Assembly: GCF_037126465.1 (NCBI RefSeq)
Contig: NW_026999295.1
Span: 1,054,001-1,118,000 of the forward strand
DNA: 64,000 nucleotides
Direction of reading: 5' to 3'
From: Ornithodoros turicata
Taxonomy: Eukaryota > Arthropoda > Arachnida > Ixodida > Argasidae
Shown: positions 45,311-56,360 of the stretch, piece after piece
How the letters are laid out: each line of letters starts with the position of its first letter
Position numbering within the stretch: the first letter of the stretch is position 1
The notes under the pieces: generated by a model
The model's input: only the letters and a program-made list of their open reading frames with translations
Database searches by the model: none
What the model was told of the DNA's origin: nothing
Position numbers and translations under genes: made by a program

Positions 45311-46499
45311 TCTGTGCAAATCACGTCAGGCAGTGAAGCAAAACCTTGTCTAAGCAAAACAGAATAAGTTTGGTTCAAACTTGAATAACCATTATGTGTA
45401 AGAAAGCGCAAGAGGTAGCGTGAAAACGTATACCAAGTCAGTTTTGTAACTCTGCATTTGAATCAGCTCGTCAAATCACTTGGGAAAGAAGGCAGAAAGA
45501 ATGCGACGTTTCGTTAAGGTTTCCCAAAAACATGCGCACCAGTGACACACGGATGTCGCAACATTAGCGTGTAACTTGTAAACTACATTCGTACACGCGC
45601 TACACACATAGAAGGTGTTAGCTGTAAGAGAACTGCAACACAGATGTCGTGTGCTTGCATGACTCTGATATTTCTGCAGCGCAGGACACTCGCTGCTTGC
45701 TCTTCCGGCCTCGCAACCGGTAAACGTGAAATTCACCTTCACGAAATGTGGTTGATCAAATACGCCGGAAGCTCGCAAATAATACGCGACAACTATAGCC
45801 TTCTCTTTGGACAACCCGGTTGTTCCTGCCAGAAGTATATGAGCAGCGTTCAATACTCTTTCGCCTTCAACGCATCGGGAATTAACAATGGAGTTCAGAA
45901 ATCTCAAAATCGAAACTAAGCGACAACCTGGATACACCCGTCATGTTGGAGTTTACTTGCGCCACCTACAGGTCATGAAAAAGGCGAATTGCGAAACTTT
46001 GACCCTAGCATGACATTTCGGAAGACGATACAAAACTGTAAGAAACGAACATTATTTGCCGCAAGTCGTGACTTTGAGGAAAAGGTACGAATTCCATTAG
46101 GCACTTCCGTGGCGAAAACCCTTCAAGCTCACCTCTTACGTGCCGGTTGCAGTACTGTCGCACCCTCTCTCTCTCCCCCCCCCCCTCTAGGCCACAGCGC
46201 CTAACCTCCTTACTGCAATCCTCCCAGCTCGCAGATAAGTTGTTCAGCCTATACTGCTGCTGCATCTACTATGATAACAATAACTTGATTCACGTCTCGT
46301 CCTCATTCTTCATCTCGTGGTGTGGACGCAGACTTCAACTACATGCACCACTCCTCGTCTGAGGAGGAGGACTGGTGTCTTGCGGAGGAAGATGGTGTAC
46401 CACGGGGCGGCATCCCTCGAGCGAGTCAGTTGGGTGGTCAAAATGCTGGAGTTCCCCAACACATGCTGCTGTAGTGGATCGGGACTCATGCAGAGGAAC
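45311..46499. other. No clear gene; one possible exon
   Basis: Outside the Polinton. A C10 run lies at about 46177-46187. Apart from the candidate exon at 45737-45885, I see no supported feature. Confidence 0.45.
45737..45885 (-). other. Candidate exon, SWIM/YqaJ-associated protein fragment
   Basis: The minus-strand frame RVLNAAHILLAGTT...AYYLRASGVFDQPHFVK resembles a block (VLNAGHILLCG... then S-x-PH) that I associate with tick and other animal proteins having SWIM zinc fingers and YqaJ-like nucleases, often linked to mobile DNA. It ends at GTGAAG followed by GTGAAT, a weak donor. No neighbouring exon was identified. The match is from memory and weak. Confidence 0.3.
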
Positions 46500-46646
46500 A
46501 CAATCATTTGGACAGTCCGGACAGTCAAGGACATCCCGGGAAAACAGGAAGTTCATTTTTTCCAACTGCTACGCATGCTTACAGGCTGTGTGGAATGTTT
46601 CAGCTCACAAAATGCCGTGGTTTACGATACTCCGAATCTAAGACTA

Positions 46647-46887
46647 CACTCGTAGAAATGAACTTCACCGCATAGCAGCTCCTAGCCAACCATCATCTCG
46701 AATGATATCGTTACCTGCCCTGATTTGTTGAAAACGGGAGGCGTACACCTTTTTTGTGACAACAGCATAAGTGTCACAAAAAAGGTGTGCGCCTCCCCAT
46801 TTCAGCAAATCAGGGCAGATAACGATATCATTCGAGATAATGGTTGGCTAGGAGCGTGCTATGCGGTGAAGTTCATTTTTAAGAGTG
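46647..46887. mobile_element. Foldback MITE, 241 bp
   Basis: Almost the whole element is one inverted repeat: the left arm ACTCGTAGAAATGAACTTCA to TTTTTTGTGACAAC is mirrored after a loop of about 7 nt (AGCATAA, around 46764-46770) by GTGTCACAAAAAAGGTG to the right end GTTCATTTTTAAGAGTG. Arms are about 115 bp and nearly identical. The absence of this block from the second repeat copy at about 49727-49735 shows it is an insertion. The target duplication is not clear. Confidence 0.85.
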
Positions 46888-47395
46888 TGCATCTCTGAAG
46901 ACATCCGGTTTCGTTTTTCTCCCTCGCATACTTCTTGCCCCAAGGATAATCCATGTACGTCATTCGTCACGTGAGAATGACGTTCTCAATAGACACAGTA
47001 GGGCGCAGGAGTGCACCGTTGCTGGGAATGCAGAGATGAGTTTTCTTTTTTTCTTTTTTTTTCTGTGAGTGTACTGAACCGTAGGCCGCGTCGTGGTACC
47101 ATGTGTATACATTGACACTACTCTGCATTTTACTTCTTGCATAAAGTGTGATTGCTACTCAAAAGTATCATAATGGGCAAATGCTAGCACGCAGCAACCA
47201 ACTATCGCGCAAACAGGCATGCGCCAGTCACGTGCGCTTCTGCTCTTATGCACGTCACGCGAGAGCACGGTGCGGCCTTTACTCTGGACCAACTGTGGCA
47301 TCGAAAATAATCGATTTTAGATAGCGCGATACCATTTCTTCTGAAATATTTTGCACTATATTTGTGAGGAATCATAAGACAGTGTTTCCCAGACT

Positions 47396-49336
47396 CAGAT
47401 TTGTGCCCGTTCTCAAAAAAAGTAACTAAATACAGTTACCCGTTACTTCAGAAAAAAGTAACTAAATACGTTACTCGTTACCAACATAGAAAAGTAACGA
47501 GTTCTCGTTACTCACAGGCAACGAGTTACTTTTACGTTACCTCCGCATAGTTAAAAGTACTGTAACGCAGCACCCATCAAATGTCATTTAGTGTGGCTAT
47601 TCGATAGTCCAAGCCAGCAGGACAAAAACTGCGCAAGTTTCATTCCAATCGACGGTGCAATTAATTAGAAAATCACAATTAAACATTATATGAGCAACAC
47701 TGTACTAGGTATTCGAAATCAATCCGTACTCCTGCCACATACGGCGGCAACCACATTGCATGCGTATAACACTGGGCCCGACATAACCATCCACCACAAT
47801 CCACCGTAAATCCGTCCCTGCAATCCACACAACGATCCACATCTGAGGATAAACGGATAAGCGAACTGAAATGAAATGCTGAGCCGTAAAAAATGTGTCA
47901 GACGTTCAAGAAGGCAGACAGCGTCGGGGTTTGTTTGTTCACAGAGATTCACAGAGAGAGTTAGAAGCCGCGAACAGAAGAAGCGCGCAGGCGCAGCAGA
48001 GAAGTACGGAGAGCCACCATCGAACAGCGGCCAGCGCTGGGTTACTTCGCAAAAAACACCGTTAACAGGGGTTTCAGAATGCATAGGTAAACAGGGAAAC
48101 TAATAGTATGATTACTAAAATAACGAAGTTCCGATATAATAGTGTGTAATAGTGTGTACAGGGGGTTGTTTGACACCAAGCGTCGCACCGCTCCACTACG
48201 CCGCATTTTTCATGGCAAATTAAACAATATTTATAGCGCGTTGTCGGTCGTATGGTTCCGCATATGGTATTTAGAAGCAACAAAGTCTCTAGTCACATCA
48301 CCGGCTTATCATGCTTGTCTACTGCTTTACGGTACCTTTAAAGGAGCCAACAAACATGTCGCTTCAATGCAGCACTGAGACGGGACGAAGGGTGGTTAAA
48401 ACAAGGAGACAAACGTATCTGCAAACTCTCAACTGACAGGAATTTATTTGCGCAAACAAATTTAAACAATCAAGAAGGAAAATAGGTAGCGCACTAGCTA
48501 CACAAAATTCTATGCCCCTAGTGTGTTCCACGTGGGCCCGCAAGGTCAACCCCACACTCCACGTTTAGAAACTCTTTTTCTAGGTCAGTCAGCACAAGGG
48601 ACGGAGCACTGATACAATGTGTCCGTTTTCTGTGAATACAGAAGGCTTCAATAATCTCGCGTACAGTCTTATCAGAGTTATTGCACAAAACAGATGTTTT
48701 ATGTTACTTTCACCAACTCCCCCCCCCCTTCCTCCCTTTGGCCAACAAACATGCCGTCACTTGTCTTCAACTCTTCCCAAAAATAGACGAGGGGTCGCGT
48801 CATAATTTAGGGCTCTCAGAAGCTTAGCAAAGACAAGAAAAGACTAGAAGTCGAAAAAATGGCTAGGAAGCAGGCGAGCTGGTGAAGATGATGCATAATG
48901 CAAAACCCCGAGACCAGGGAACACGAAAGGACAGACACAACACGAAGTCTCAAACACAGCTAAGAAGTCGAAACGTGTTTTTTGTAGCCATAGCACAATT
49001 GGTGCCCATTCTTGGGAAGGAGTGATGGTCGGAGATTACGGAAACAAGAGAAAAGACAACAACACATCCAGCGAGCGACCGCAACTACTATGAGTCACAC
49101 GTGGTCGGGGATCGCGCAGGTCAGATCTGCACGCATTGCGCCACACGAAGTACCCAAATATGCTCCCCCGCGCCGAACAAAAGGAACCAGTAACATCGGT
49201 AACTAGTTACCATTAACTGATTCCGTTACCAGTAACTGACTCCGTCACTATTACCATATCTTAAAAAGTAACTGAATCGTTACTTCGTTACCAAAAAAAG
49301 AAACCGTTACCAAGTAACGAGTTAGGCACAACTCTG
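47396..49336 (+). mobile_element. hAT-type element with (GTAAC)-rich ends, copy A
   Basis: Ends CAGATTTGTGCCC and, inverted, CAGAGTTGTGCCTAAC. Perfect 8-bp target duplication CCCAGACT at 47388-47395 and 49337-49344. Subterminal regions (47418-47560 and 49190-49325) consist of alternating GTAACGAG and CTCGTTAC motifs. No transposase ORF. The pre-insertion sequence is seen in the second repeat copy near 50215. Confidence 0.92.
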
Positions 49337-49599
49337 CCCAGACTCAAGTTTTCGACGTGACTGTCACTTTAAGTGAAAGACAGTGGGTTTGGGTAAACCG
49401 AGTAAACATACCTTGACAGTGGATATGCCGCCATGCGAGGCGATACGATCCCCATCATAAAGGTGTTAGGTAATGTGACACCCAAAAATTGTGTAACCAT
49501 CACAGTAACATTGCAGATGTGTACAAGGTTTTACGAAACAATAATTTCTGAAATAAAGAGGAATTACGAATTGAACAAGAGAACAAGACTTTGACCGGT

Positions 49600-50260
49600 G
49601 GCCCTGCAAAGCAGCGACAGTCCGGGAAAACCGGAAGTTGATTTTTTCCAACTGCCACGGAGGCTTACATGCTCTGTGGAAAGTCTCAGCTCACAAAATG
49701 GCGTGGTTTTCGAGACACCGAATAAAAAGTACTCCTCTGAAGGCATCCAGTTTCGTTTTTCTCCCTCCCATACTCCTTGCCGCAAGGATCCCCTATGTAC
49801 GTCAGCCATCACGTGAGCATGACGTCCCCAAGGCACAAAGTGGAGTGGAGGGCTACGCCGTTGCTAGGAATGCAGAGAGGTGTTTTTTGTATGGGTGTAC
49901 TGAACCGAAGGCTGCGTCGTGATACCTGTGTTTACATTGACGCCGCTCTGCATTTTACTCTGCATAACGTGTGATTGCTACTCAAAATCATCATGAGCAA
50001 ATGCTAGCACTCAACAACCAAATATTGCGCAAACAGGCTTGCGCAAGTCACGTGCGGCATTGCTCGTATGCACGTCACGCGAGAGTTCGCTGCGGCCTTT
50101 ACTCAGGACCAACTGCGGCATTGAAAAAAATTGATTATAAATCGTGCGATATGATTTCTTCTGAAATATTTTGCACAGCGGTTGTGAGGAGTATTAGAAA
50201 TCATAAGGCGGTGTTTCTCAGACCTGTGTTTTCGACCGGGCTGTCACTTTAAGCGTCTCT
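49600..50260 (+). repeat. Dispersed repeat, copy 2 (empty)
   Basis: Matches 46500-47395 without the MITE and hAT. It supplies the empty-site alleles used to bound those two insertions. Confidence 0.75.
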
Positions 50261-50730
50261 GACACAATAGACATCCAAAGATGCAGTCGTTTTTTTTTTA
50301 TTTGTTACCTTTACTTAGTTTTCATACCTTGTATGTATTCAATAATTTCCTTTACGCAGCAGGGCATCGCATGAAGTCTCAACAGAAGGTATGGGTGAAT
50401 GTAAATGTACTGCTCAGCTGCTCTGATAACATTTCACGAGATCTAGTTCTTGCCACACTTGATGACTGTACCTCTCCAGTGACTGTATGCGTACAAACAT
50501 CAAACGGGCCACGGGTTCCTCGGGAACGTAAACCCCAGTGTGCGTGTCCTCGCAAGGCATCATGGAATTTTCGCATTTGGAATTGAACGCATCTTGGAAG
50601 TCTTCTATTACTGTAACATCTCATACGTCATTATCTGGCCTTACTGCCATGTAACCTATTTCACTGCAACTGGTGTTACGTTCACCAGCAACGGTGACGT
50701 AATGGATATTGTTCTACTTGCTATTTCCAG
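50261..50730. other. Possible intron or upstream exon sequence
   Basis: A plus-strand frame at 50356-50586 has coding-like composition and follows a pyrimidine-rich tract with TTTACGCAG, a possible 3' splice site at about 50359. No domain recognised and it ends in a stop, so I do not call an exon. Confidence 0.3.
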
Positions 50731-50886
50731 TACATCTACAATGGCATCCACCTCGGCAAGTTGGATGCGATAGAGCTCTCGCAAATGAACGGTTATACTG
50801 CCTGGAGATCCTCCGACAACAACATGACAATTCTAGAGATCCATCTCACATATCCCGCTTCACTGAACGCAAGCATCTTCCCAACG
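50731..50886 (+). other. Candidate exon 1 of a spliced gene
   Basis: Bounded by TTTCCAG at the left and GTGAGT at the right, 156 nt, 52 codons without stop in phase 0 (YIYNGIHLGKL...HLTYPASLNASIFPT). Contains two N-glycosylation sequons (NMT, NAS), suggesting an extracellular protein. It is the first of three phase-compatible candidate exons. Confidence 0.5.
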
Positions 50887-51830
50887 GTGAGTCGTCAGAG
50901 TAGTAACTCTCGCAAAGACAAAAGACAGGAATGTAGGACTGACAAAGGACTCCCCAATGCTTTCAACGAACGGCCAACGTCTAGGCCACGGCGCATTAAA
51001 CATAAGTCCAGTCGGGTCGCTCTCCTATGTTTCTGCCACGAGAGTGGTACATTGGTGCTCCATAACGTTTCAGATGTTTTCGCCTGCCCTGGCTTAGAAT
51101 GGCGTTTGGGTTGGCATGACACCTGCATAATATCTGGGAGTCTGTTAACTGCCGGATCCGACTGTTAATCGCCGTCTCCCACCGTCAAACCAGCCATGAC
51201 TGTATCAAAAAAAGAAAGAAAAGAAAACAAAGAAATAATGACACTAGTTCCAAGTGCCACGAAATTGATAAACTAGTACAGTAGATCATACGCTATCGTA
51301 ATGCTGAACAAAATCCACAGCCCACGAAACATATGCCGTAGTCTACGCCGTCAATATTTATGTCTGTCGGACGCAGAGCGATTGAGGCCCGGGGGCATGG
51401 CACGCCAGTGCGCTTTCCCTTTTGCCTACTTGCGATGTGCGAAACACTCGCCTGCGGCAGCGTGTAGCAGTACTTCCGAATACAGAATTACGCTATAGAC
51501 CCTATAGCTCACCCGTACCCCCGGTATGAAATATATCGTGCACAGCAATCAGCACTCTGGTATCTCAGCAACAGCTCGACCATCCGTACACATTGTAAAC
51601 AATCAGCCTGCGTCAATCACACCTTAGAGAAGGCCTTAGTCTTGTAATACAATACTGGACTACGGGGCTCTATGCCGCATCTTGATGTGCCTCCAATTTT
51701 AGCACATAAATATCTGGAGATTCCCGACAACGGTGGAAGACGCGATGATGTGTCGCGAAGTATGTTAGATACATGGTAAGCCCCAGGTGTGATATTTGTA
51801 GCGATTATATTCTTTCATGTCCTCTAACAG

Positions 51831-51913
51831 ATGGGACAAGCAAATGTTACTGCAGACGGAAACTTGAGACCTGGCGGACGCCTTGTTGTCGTTGGCGAAT
51901 ACACCTCAGGCAG
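51831..51913 (+). other. Candidate exon 2 of the same gene
   Basis: Preceded by CTCTAACAG, followed by GTAAAC, 83 nt. In phase 0 from the previous exon it reads MGQANVTADGNLRPGGRLVV and on to GEYTSG, ending with two spare bases. The GN-x-RPGG-x-LVV pattern recalls the pentraxin/LamG strand GG-x-LVLGQ. The similarity is weak and from memory. Confidence 0.5.
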
Positions 51914-52047
51914 GTAAACACAAAGTAACATCAATGTGGGGAACGTGCACATTTTTGACTGTGTAGTCCAGTGAATATGGACATAAAAATGCACCGTTTA
52001 CAAGCACTGCATGAGGCACTCCTCTTCTTTACCTGTCTGCCTTTTAG

Positions 52048-52183
52048 CGTTGTCATGTTCTCAGCCTGGATTCCATTAAATGTCAGCTACGCCGATATCG
52101 CCAATACCCGAAACGGTTGTGGTATGCTGAACGCCCACATCCAACTCTCCCTAAAAAGCACCATCATTCTCCCAGTTCGGTAG
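52048..52183 (+). other. Candidate last exon of the same gene
   Basis: Preceded by TGTCTGCCTTTTAG. One base completes the codon split from exon 2, then 45 codons to a TAG at 52181-52183: VVMFSAWIPLNVSYADIA...NGCG and on. In pentraxin-like domains the equivalent place has a x-FN-x-W-x-x-x-L then a Cys near the end, which this resembles. The phases of three exons agree, which is the main support for a gene; upstream exons were not found. Confidence 0.5.
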
Positions 52184-53010
52184 AGTACAGAGTAAGAAAG
52201 AAGACTAGCAAGAAACGCATAGTTCATTTCGAAATACACGTAGACGCAGCTAATGTTTTATAAGGTAGGTGCACCCGAACGCGCAGTGTGACGTGTGCGC
52301 GTCTTCGTACTTGTCAATGGATTCCAGCTACGGCTTTTCGTGGCTTCACGTATGTGTGCTTGAAGATGGCGTACACCAGGACACATTCGTGAACCAAGCT
52401 CTGTGCGATGTTGTGACTGGAATTCGTAGATCGTGTCCTAGGAAATTTACTGACATTTCGAGAGCCGTCTTGGCAACAAAATGCGGACAACGTTTTATCC
52501 TTGCAGAAAAAAAGGGTCATGTGTATATGATAAACCCCATAATGCTACGAGGCAAGTTTTACGCACGATTTATCAATGTGTAACACCTTCGACAACGACG
52601 AGCGAAGTAAACCTCAAATGACGTTTAAACTATTTGTGGGATTCTGTGTGTTTTCGGAAAGCTTCCTTTGAATCACGCACTCCCATGTCATGCTGCGTCG
52701 TCTAGCACGCTAGAAGCTACTGCACGTCATGTCTAACATCTGGATTTTGTCTTTGATCAAGACCGTGGAACGAAACACGAAAGCTCCAAAAGCCATGTTG
52801 TGGCACAATGCACGCAGACGCAAAAGAAATGTCGGAGAACATATTGCGTCTTAGCAATATTGTTTCGTGGGTCTGAAGAGTTACGGCACAGCATAAGTCC
52901 AAGAAATCAAATCAGCGGGTGCACCTTTTACCTCTCTAGAGTGCTATTTCAAATCAAAACTCAGCTCATAGGTTGTAAAAGTGATAAGGGCAACTGATGT
53001 GACTCTCATC
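52184..53010. other. Gene-free or undetermined
   Basis: A 104-codon plus-strand frame (52269-52583, Cys-containing, CAVQ-free, ending ARFINV) has no recognised domain and I leave it undecided. Nothing else seen. Confidence 0.35.
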
Positions 53011-55202
53011 CAGAGGTGGGGAAATTACTTATATATCGTAATGCATTACCATTACTCATTACTTGCATAAAAACTAATGCATTACACTACTCATTACTTT
53101 TTCCATGCTAGCAATGCATTAGTAATGCGATTACTTTAACAAAGTAATGGCACTCTGGCATTTCATTTACGTTTTAGGGCATAAGCCTCAAAGATGCTAT
53201 GCATAAGTTTTCTTCTTTGCTTTTTTCTGATAGGGAATAGCTGCCCTAATATCCCCCAAATTGCTGCCACTACATCCCCGCGGAAGCGACGCTGATGGGC
53301 AAAAACTATAGATAAAATTTACTGCGGCATAGTAGGAGTTGATACTCAAAGTTGTCATCCGCTAGCCTTGCCCACTTCGGCCACAGGAGATCGTTTGCAG
53401 TACTGAACACTCGTTCAGCGTAAGTGCATGATGGAATTTCCATGGTGTAGTGCACGGGCAGTCTCTAATCAGAGTTGTGCCTAACTCGTTACAAGTAACT
53501 CGTTACTTGGTAACGGTTACTTTTTTTGGTAACGAAGCAACGATTCAGTTACTTTTTAAAATATGGTAATAGTAACGGAATCAGTTACAAAAACTGGTAA
53601 CTCGTTACCGACGTTACTCGTTCCCTTTGTTCAGCGTGGGGGAGCATATTTGGGCCCTCCGTGTGGCGCAATGCGTGCAGATCTGATCTGCGCGACCCCC
53701 GACCATGTGTGACTCATAGTATTTGCGGTCCCTCGCTGGATGTGTTGTTGTCTTTTCTCTTGTTTCCGTAATCTCCGACCATCACTCCTTCCCAAGAATG
53801 GGCACCAATTGTGCTATGGCTACAAAAAACACGTTTCGACTTCTGAGCTGTGTTTGAGACTTCGTGTTGTGTCTGTCCTTTCGTGTTCCCTGGTCTCGGG
53901 GTTTTACATTATGCATCATCTTCACCAGCTCGCCTGCTAGCCATTTTTTCGACTTCTAGTCTTTTCTTGTCTTTGCTAAGCTTCTGAGCGCCCTAAATTA
54001 TGACGCAATCCCTCGTCTGTTTTTGGGAACCGTTAGTGATCAATGGCACGAAAACCGGTGTATTTTCTTGTGTTTTCATAATCTCCGATCACCCCCACTT
54101 AGGAAATAAGGAAGAAAGTCCAGACAAGTTGATATAGAATCATGGTAAGGGGCCGAGAGACACACGAGGAACACGATGGACGGACGACAAATTCTCAGAC
54201 GCAGCAAAAGGTTTATTACAATAACCCAGACTATATACCCAAGGCGCGACACAGAGGGGGATCACTAATCACGTTGCACCGTGTGGCGATCAGCTTCTTT
54301 TGGAGTGCAATTCCTCATTAATAAAGAGTTGAAGACAAGTGACGGCCTGTTTGTTGGCTCCACTAACTATGCGGCGGTAACGTAAAAGTAACTTGTTTCC
54401 TGTGAGTAACGAGAGCTCGTTACTTTTCTATGTTGGTAACGAGTTACGTATTTAGTTAGTGTTTTCTGAGGTAACGGGTAACGGTATTTAGTTACTTTTT
54501 CTTCTTTTTTTTTGTGTATGGCGCACAAGTCTGAGTCTCTTGATTTTCGGGAACCCATCTAGTGATTCTGGGCCACGATCCTTATGACTTGCACCGAACC
54601 GTAAAATGTCTCCCATCGCAACTAACTGGCTCGATATCATGCTCGATATACGCACTAAATTCGACCTAAGAATGGGACAAGTCTTCACCCTCCGGCTCCA
54701 TGATGCCTTTTGGCTATGCCCAGCCCTACAATTCTGTCCTGGCAGAAAAACGACCTCTGACAGCAGAAGAGAAACTAACACAGTACCATACCAAAACAGC
54801 GAATCAGCACAGCAATTGTCACTTATTACCCTCATAGAGGCTATGTTTCTATTTCGTTGATTATCATTCACTCCAAATGGGTACAGGGGAAAACAGGCGA
54901 TATCATCTTGTGGACCCTTGTGACAGACACCGCCGACTGTTGAAGTCTTGTGGGATTCCCGAGACCGGGCCCTACCCTTTCTTTGTTGCCATGAGCTCAT
55001 AGTTACAGGCGAATTGAAAAAAAAAAAATATATTCTCAGTCTTGACGTGGCGCAATGAACATTCGACAAAAGTAATGACTGATGCCACCCTGCATTACTC
55101 AGTCGAAATGCAGTGCATTACCATTACCCATTACTTGCTGGCAAAATGTTATTCATTACCAGTACTCGTTGCTGAAAAGTAATGCCTTACTCCCGAACTC
55201 TG
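53011..55202. mobile_element. hAT-like element with (ATTAC)-rich ends, containing another hAT
   Basis: Left end CAGAGGTGGGGAAATTAC, right end inverse CAGAGTTCGGGAGTAA, with TAATGCATTAC-like repeats inside each end (53035-53150 and 55090-55190). Candidate flanks CTCTCATC and CTGTCGTT agree at only 5 of 8 positions, so the target duplication is diverged or the boundary is slightly off. A second hAT occupies 53470-54533. Confidence 0.65.
53470..54533 (-). mobile_element. hAT-type element with (GTAAC)-rich ends, copy B
   Basis: Same family as 47396-49336 but inverted: left end CAGAGTTGTGCCTAACTCG, right end inverse CAGACTTGTGCGCC, internal match of 53650-54010 to the reverse complement of 48790-49190. 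A likely duplication AGTCTCTA/AGTCTCTT lies near both ends but is offset by two bases on the left. Internally deleted, no transposase. Confidence 0.82.
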
Positions 55203-56262
55203 CTGTCGTTATGGGTGACATCAGTGGTCAGCCTCCGAATTAATTCAATTCGCATGAATTATTGCATACATCACGTCGTATTTAACCGTTCTCATGTAGA
55301 ACACGATAAGCAATTTGTAAAATGCAACCACGTCTGCAGCATTCTCAGCTGCCTTTCACTTTTACAGTTAGAGACACGTTACCAAATGATTTGCAAAGGC
55401 CACTCTTACAGGGCCCGTGTAACTTGTTTTCATGGAAGTTATGCTTTAGCATCGCCATTGCACATGAAGTACAATTATATATCCGTTGACATCTATTATG
55501 TAGTGCGTCATGTAAACGTCTGAACCATATATGTGGCTGCATACGAAATTATTTTTATGTACATGCAGTATCTTCCTAGTCATTCACGTGCACACGAATA
55601 ACAGTTTATATATAGAAAACTATACAAATACGTAGACAAATAAACAGCATATTCTATACAGGGTGTCCCAGAGAACGTGTCATTGAATTATAATAAAAAA
55701 TTACGCCACCTAAAATCGTGCGGTCAACAGCATTTGTTCTTACTTGGTTTTTGCCAACTTTTGATGTGCATGTCATGTATCGTAAGTTTAATTATGTAGA
55801 TATTAGCGAAATGAACTTAGAAATTTGCCAAGTCAATGCCACTTTTTTATCCCACCTATATGAAGAGCGTGCCGAATTAACTAAGGTTCATGAAGTCAGT
55901 AATATTCACGAGCTGTCCCATCGGAAAAAAAATAGCCGCACATCATACTTTTCGTAGCACCGGACCATAACGCACGACGGATTTTTGATCGCAATCACTC
56001 TCAGTCCGACAGAAGGAGGTTCCAAACCGAGCCCACAGAGTGATAGTAGAAAAAGTGACAGTTCCTGAAATTGGGAGGGGGAAAGTGCGATCCTAGCGAA
56101 AGGTGGGCGCGATAAGCCATACCTGTGTTATATCTTTCTACGACGCATGTGTGGGATTTGTTTCCAACCGCGTTTCGGCGGACTGACTCACTGACAAGGA
56201 CTGCGCTGACTTTGTCGCGCGCTAGCTCCGTAGAGACTGATGTTCGGCTTTTCGTTTTCTGA
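55203..56262. other. Gene-free stretch
   Basis: AT-rich, short frames only. Nothing recognisable. Confidence 0.5.
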
Positions 56263-56360
56263 TGCTATTTATTTATTTATTACACCACCCTACTGCTCCA
56301 CGTAAGTGGCATTGTGTAGGGGAGAGGAGATAACTTAACAACACAATCACAAAAGTTCAA

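Larger units (their letters stand above)
46500..49380 (+). repeat. Dispersed repeat, copy 1 (interrupted)
   Basis: 46500-46646 and 46888-47395 match 49600-50215 (anchors GGAAGTTGATTTTTTCCAACTG, TCCGGTTTCGTTTTTCTCCCTC, CATGTACGTCA and CACTTTAAG). Copy 1 carries a foldback MITE at 46647-46887 and a hAT element at 47396-49336; copy 2 is empty for both. The repeat's own ends were not resolved. Confidence 0.75.

Noticed and set aside
28000..45400. CRISPR array or prophage interpretation
   Set aside because: The capsid, protease, ATPase and integrase genes belong to an eukaryotic Polinton. Tandem repeats at 35280-36100 and 32430-32557 lack unique spacers of constant size.
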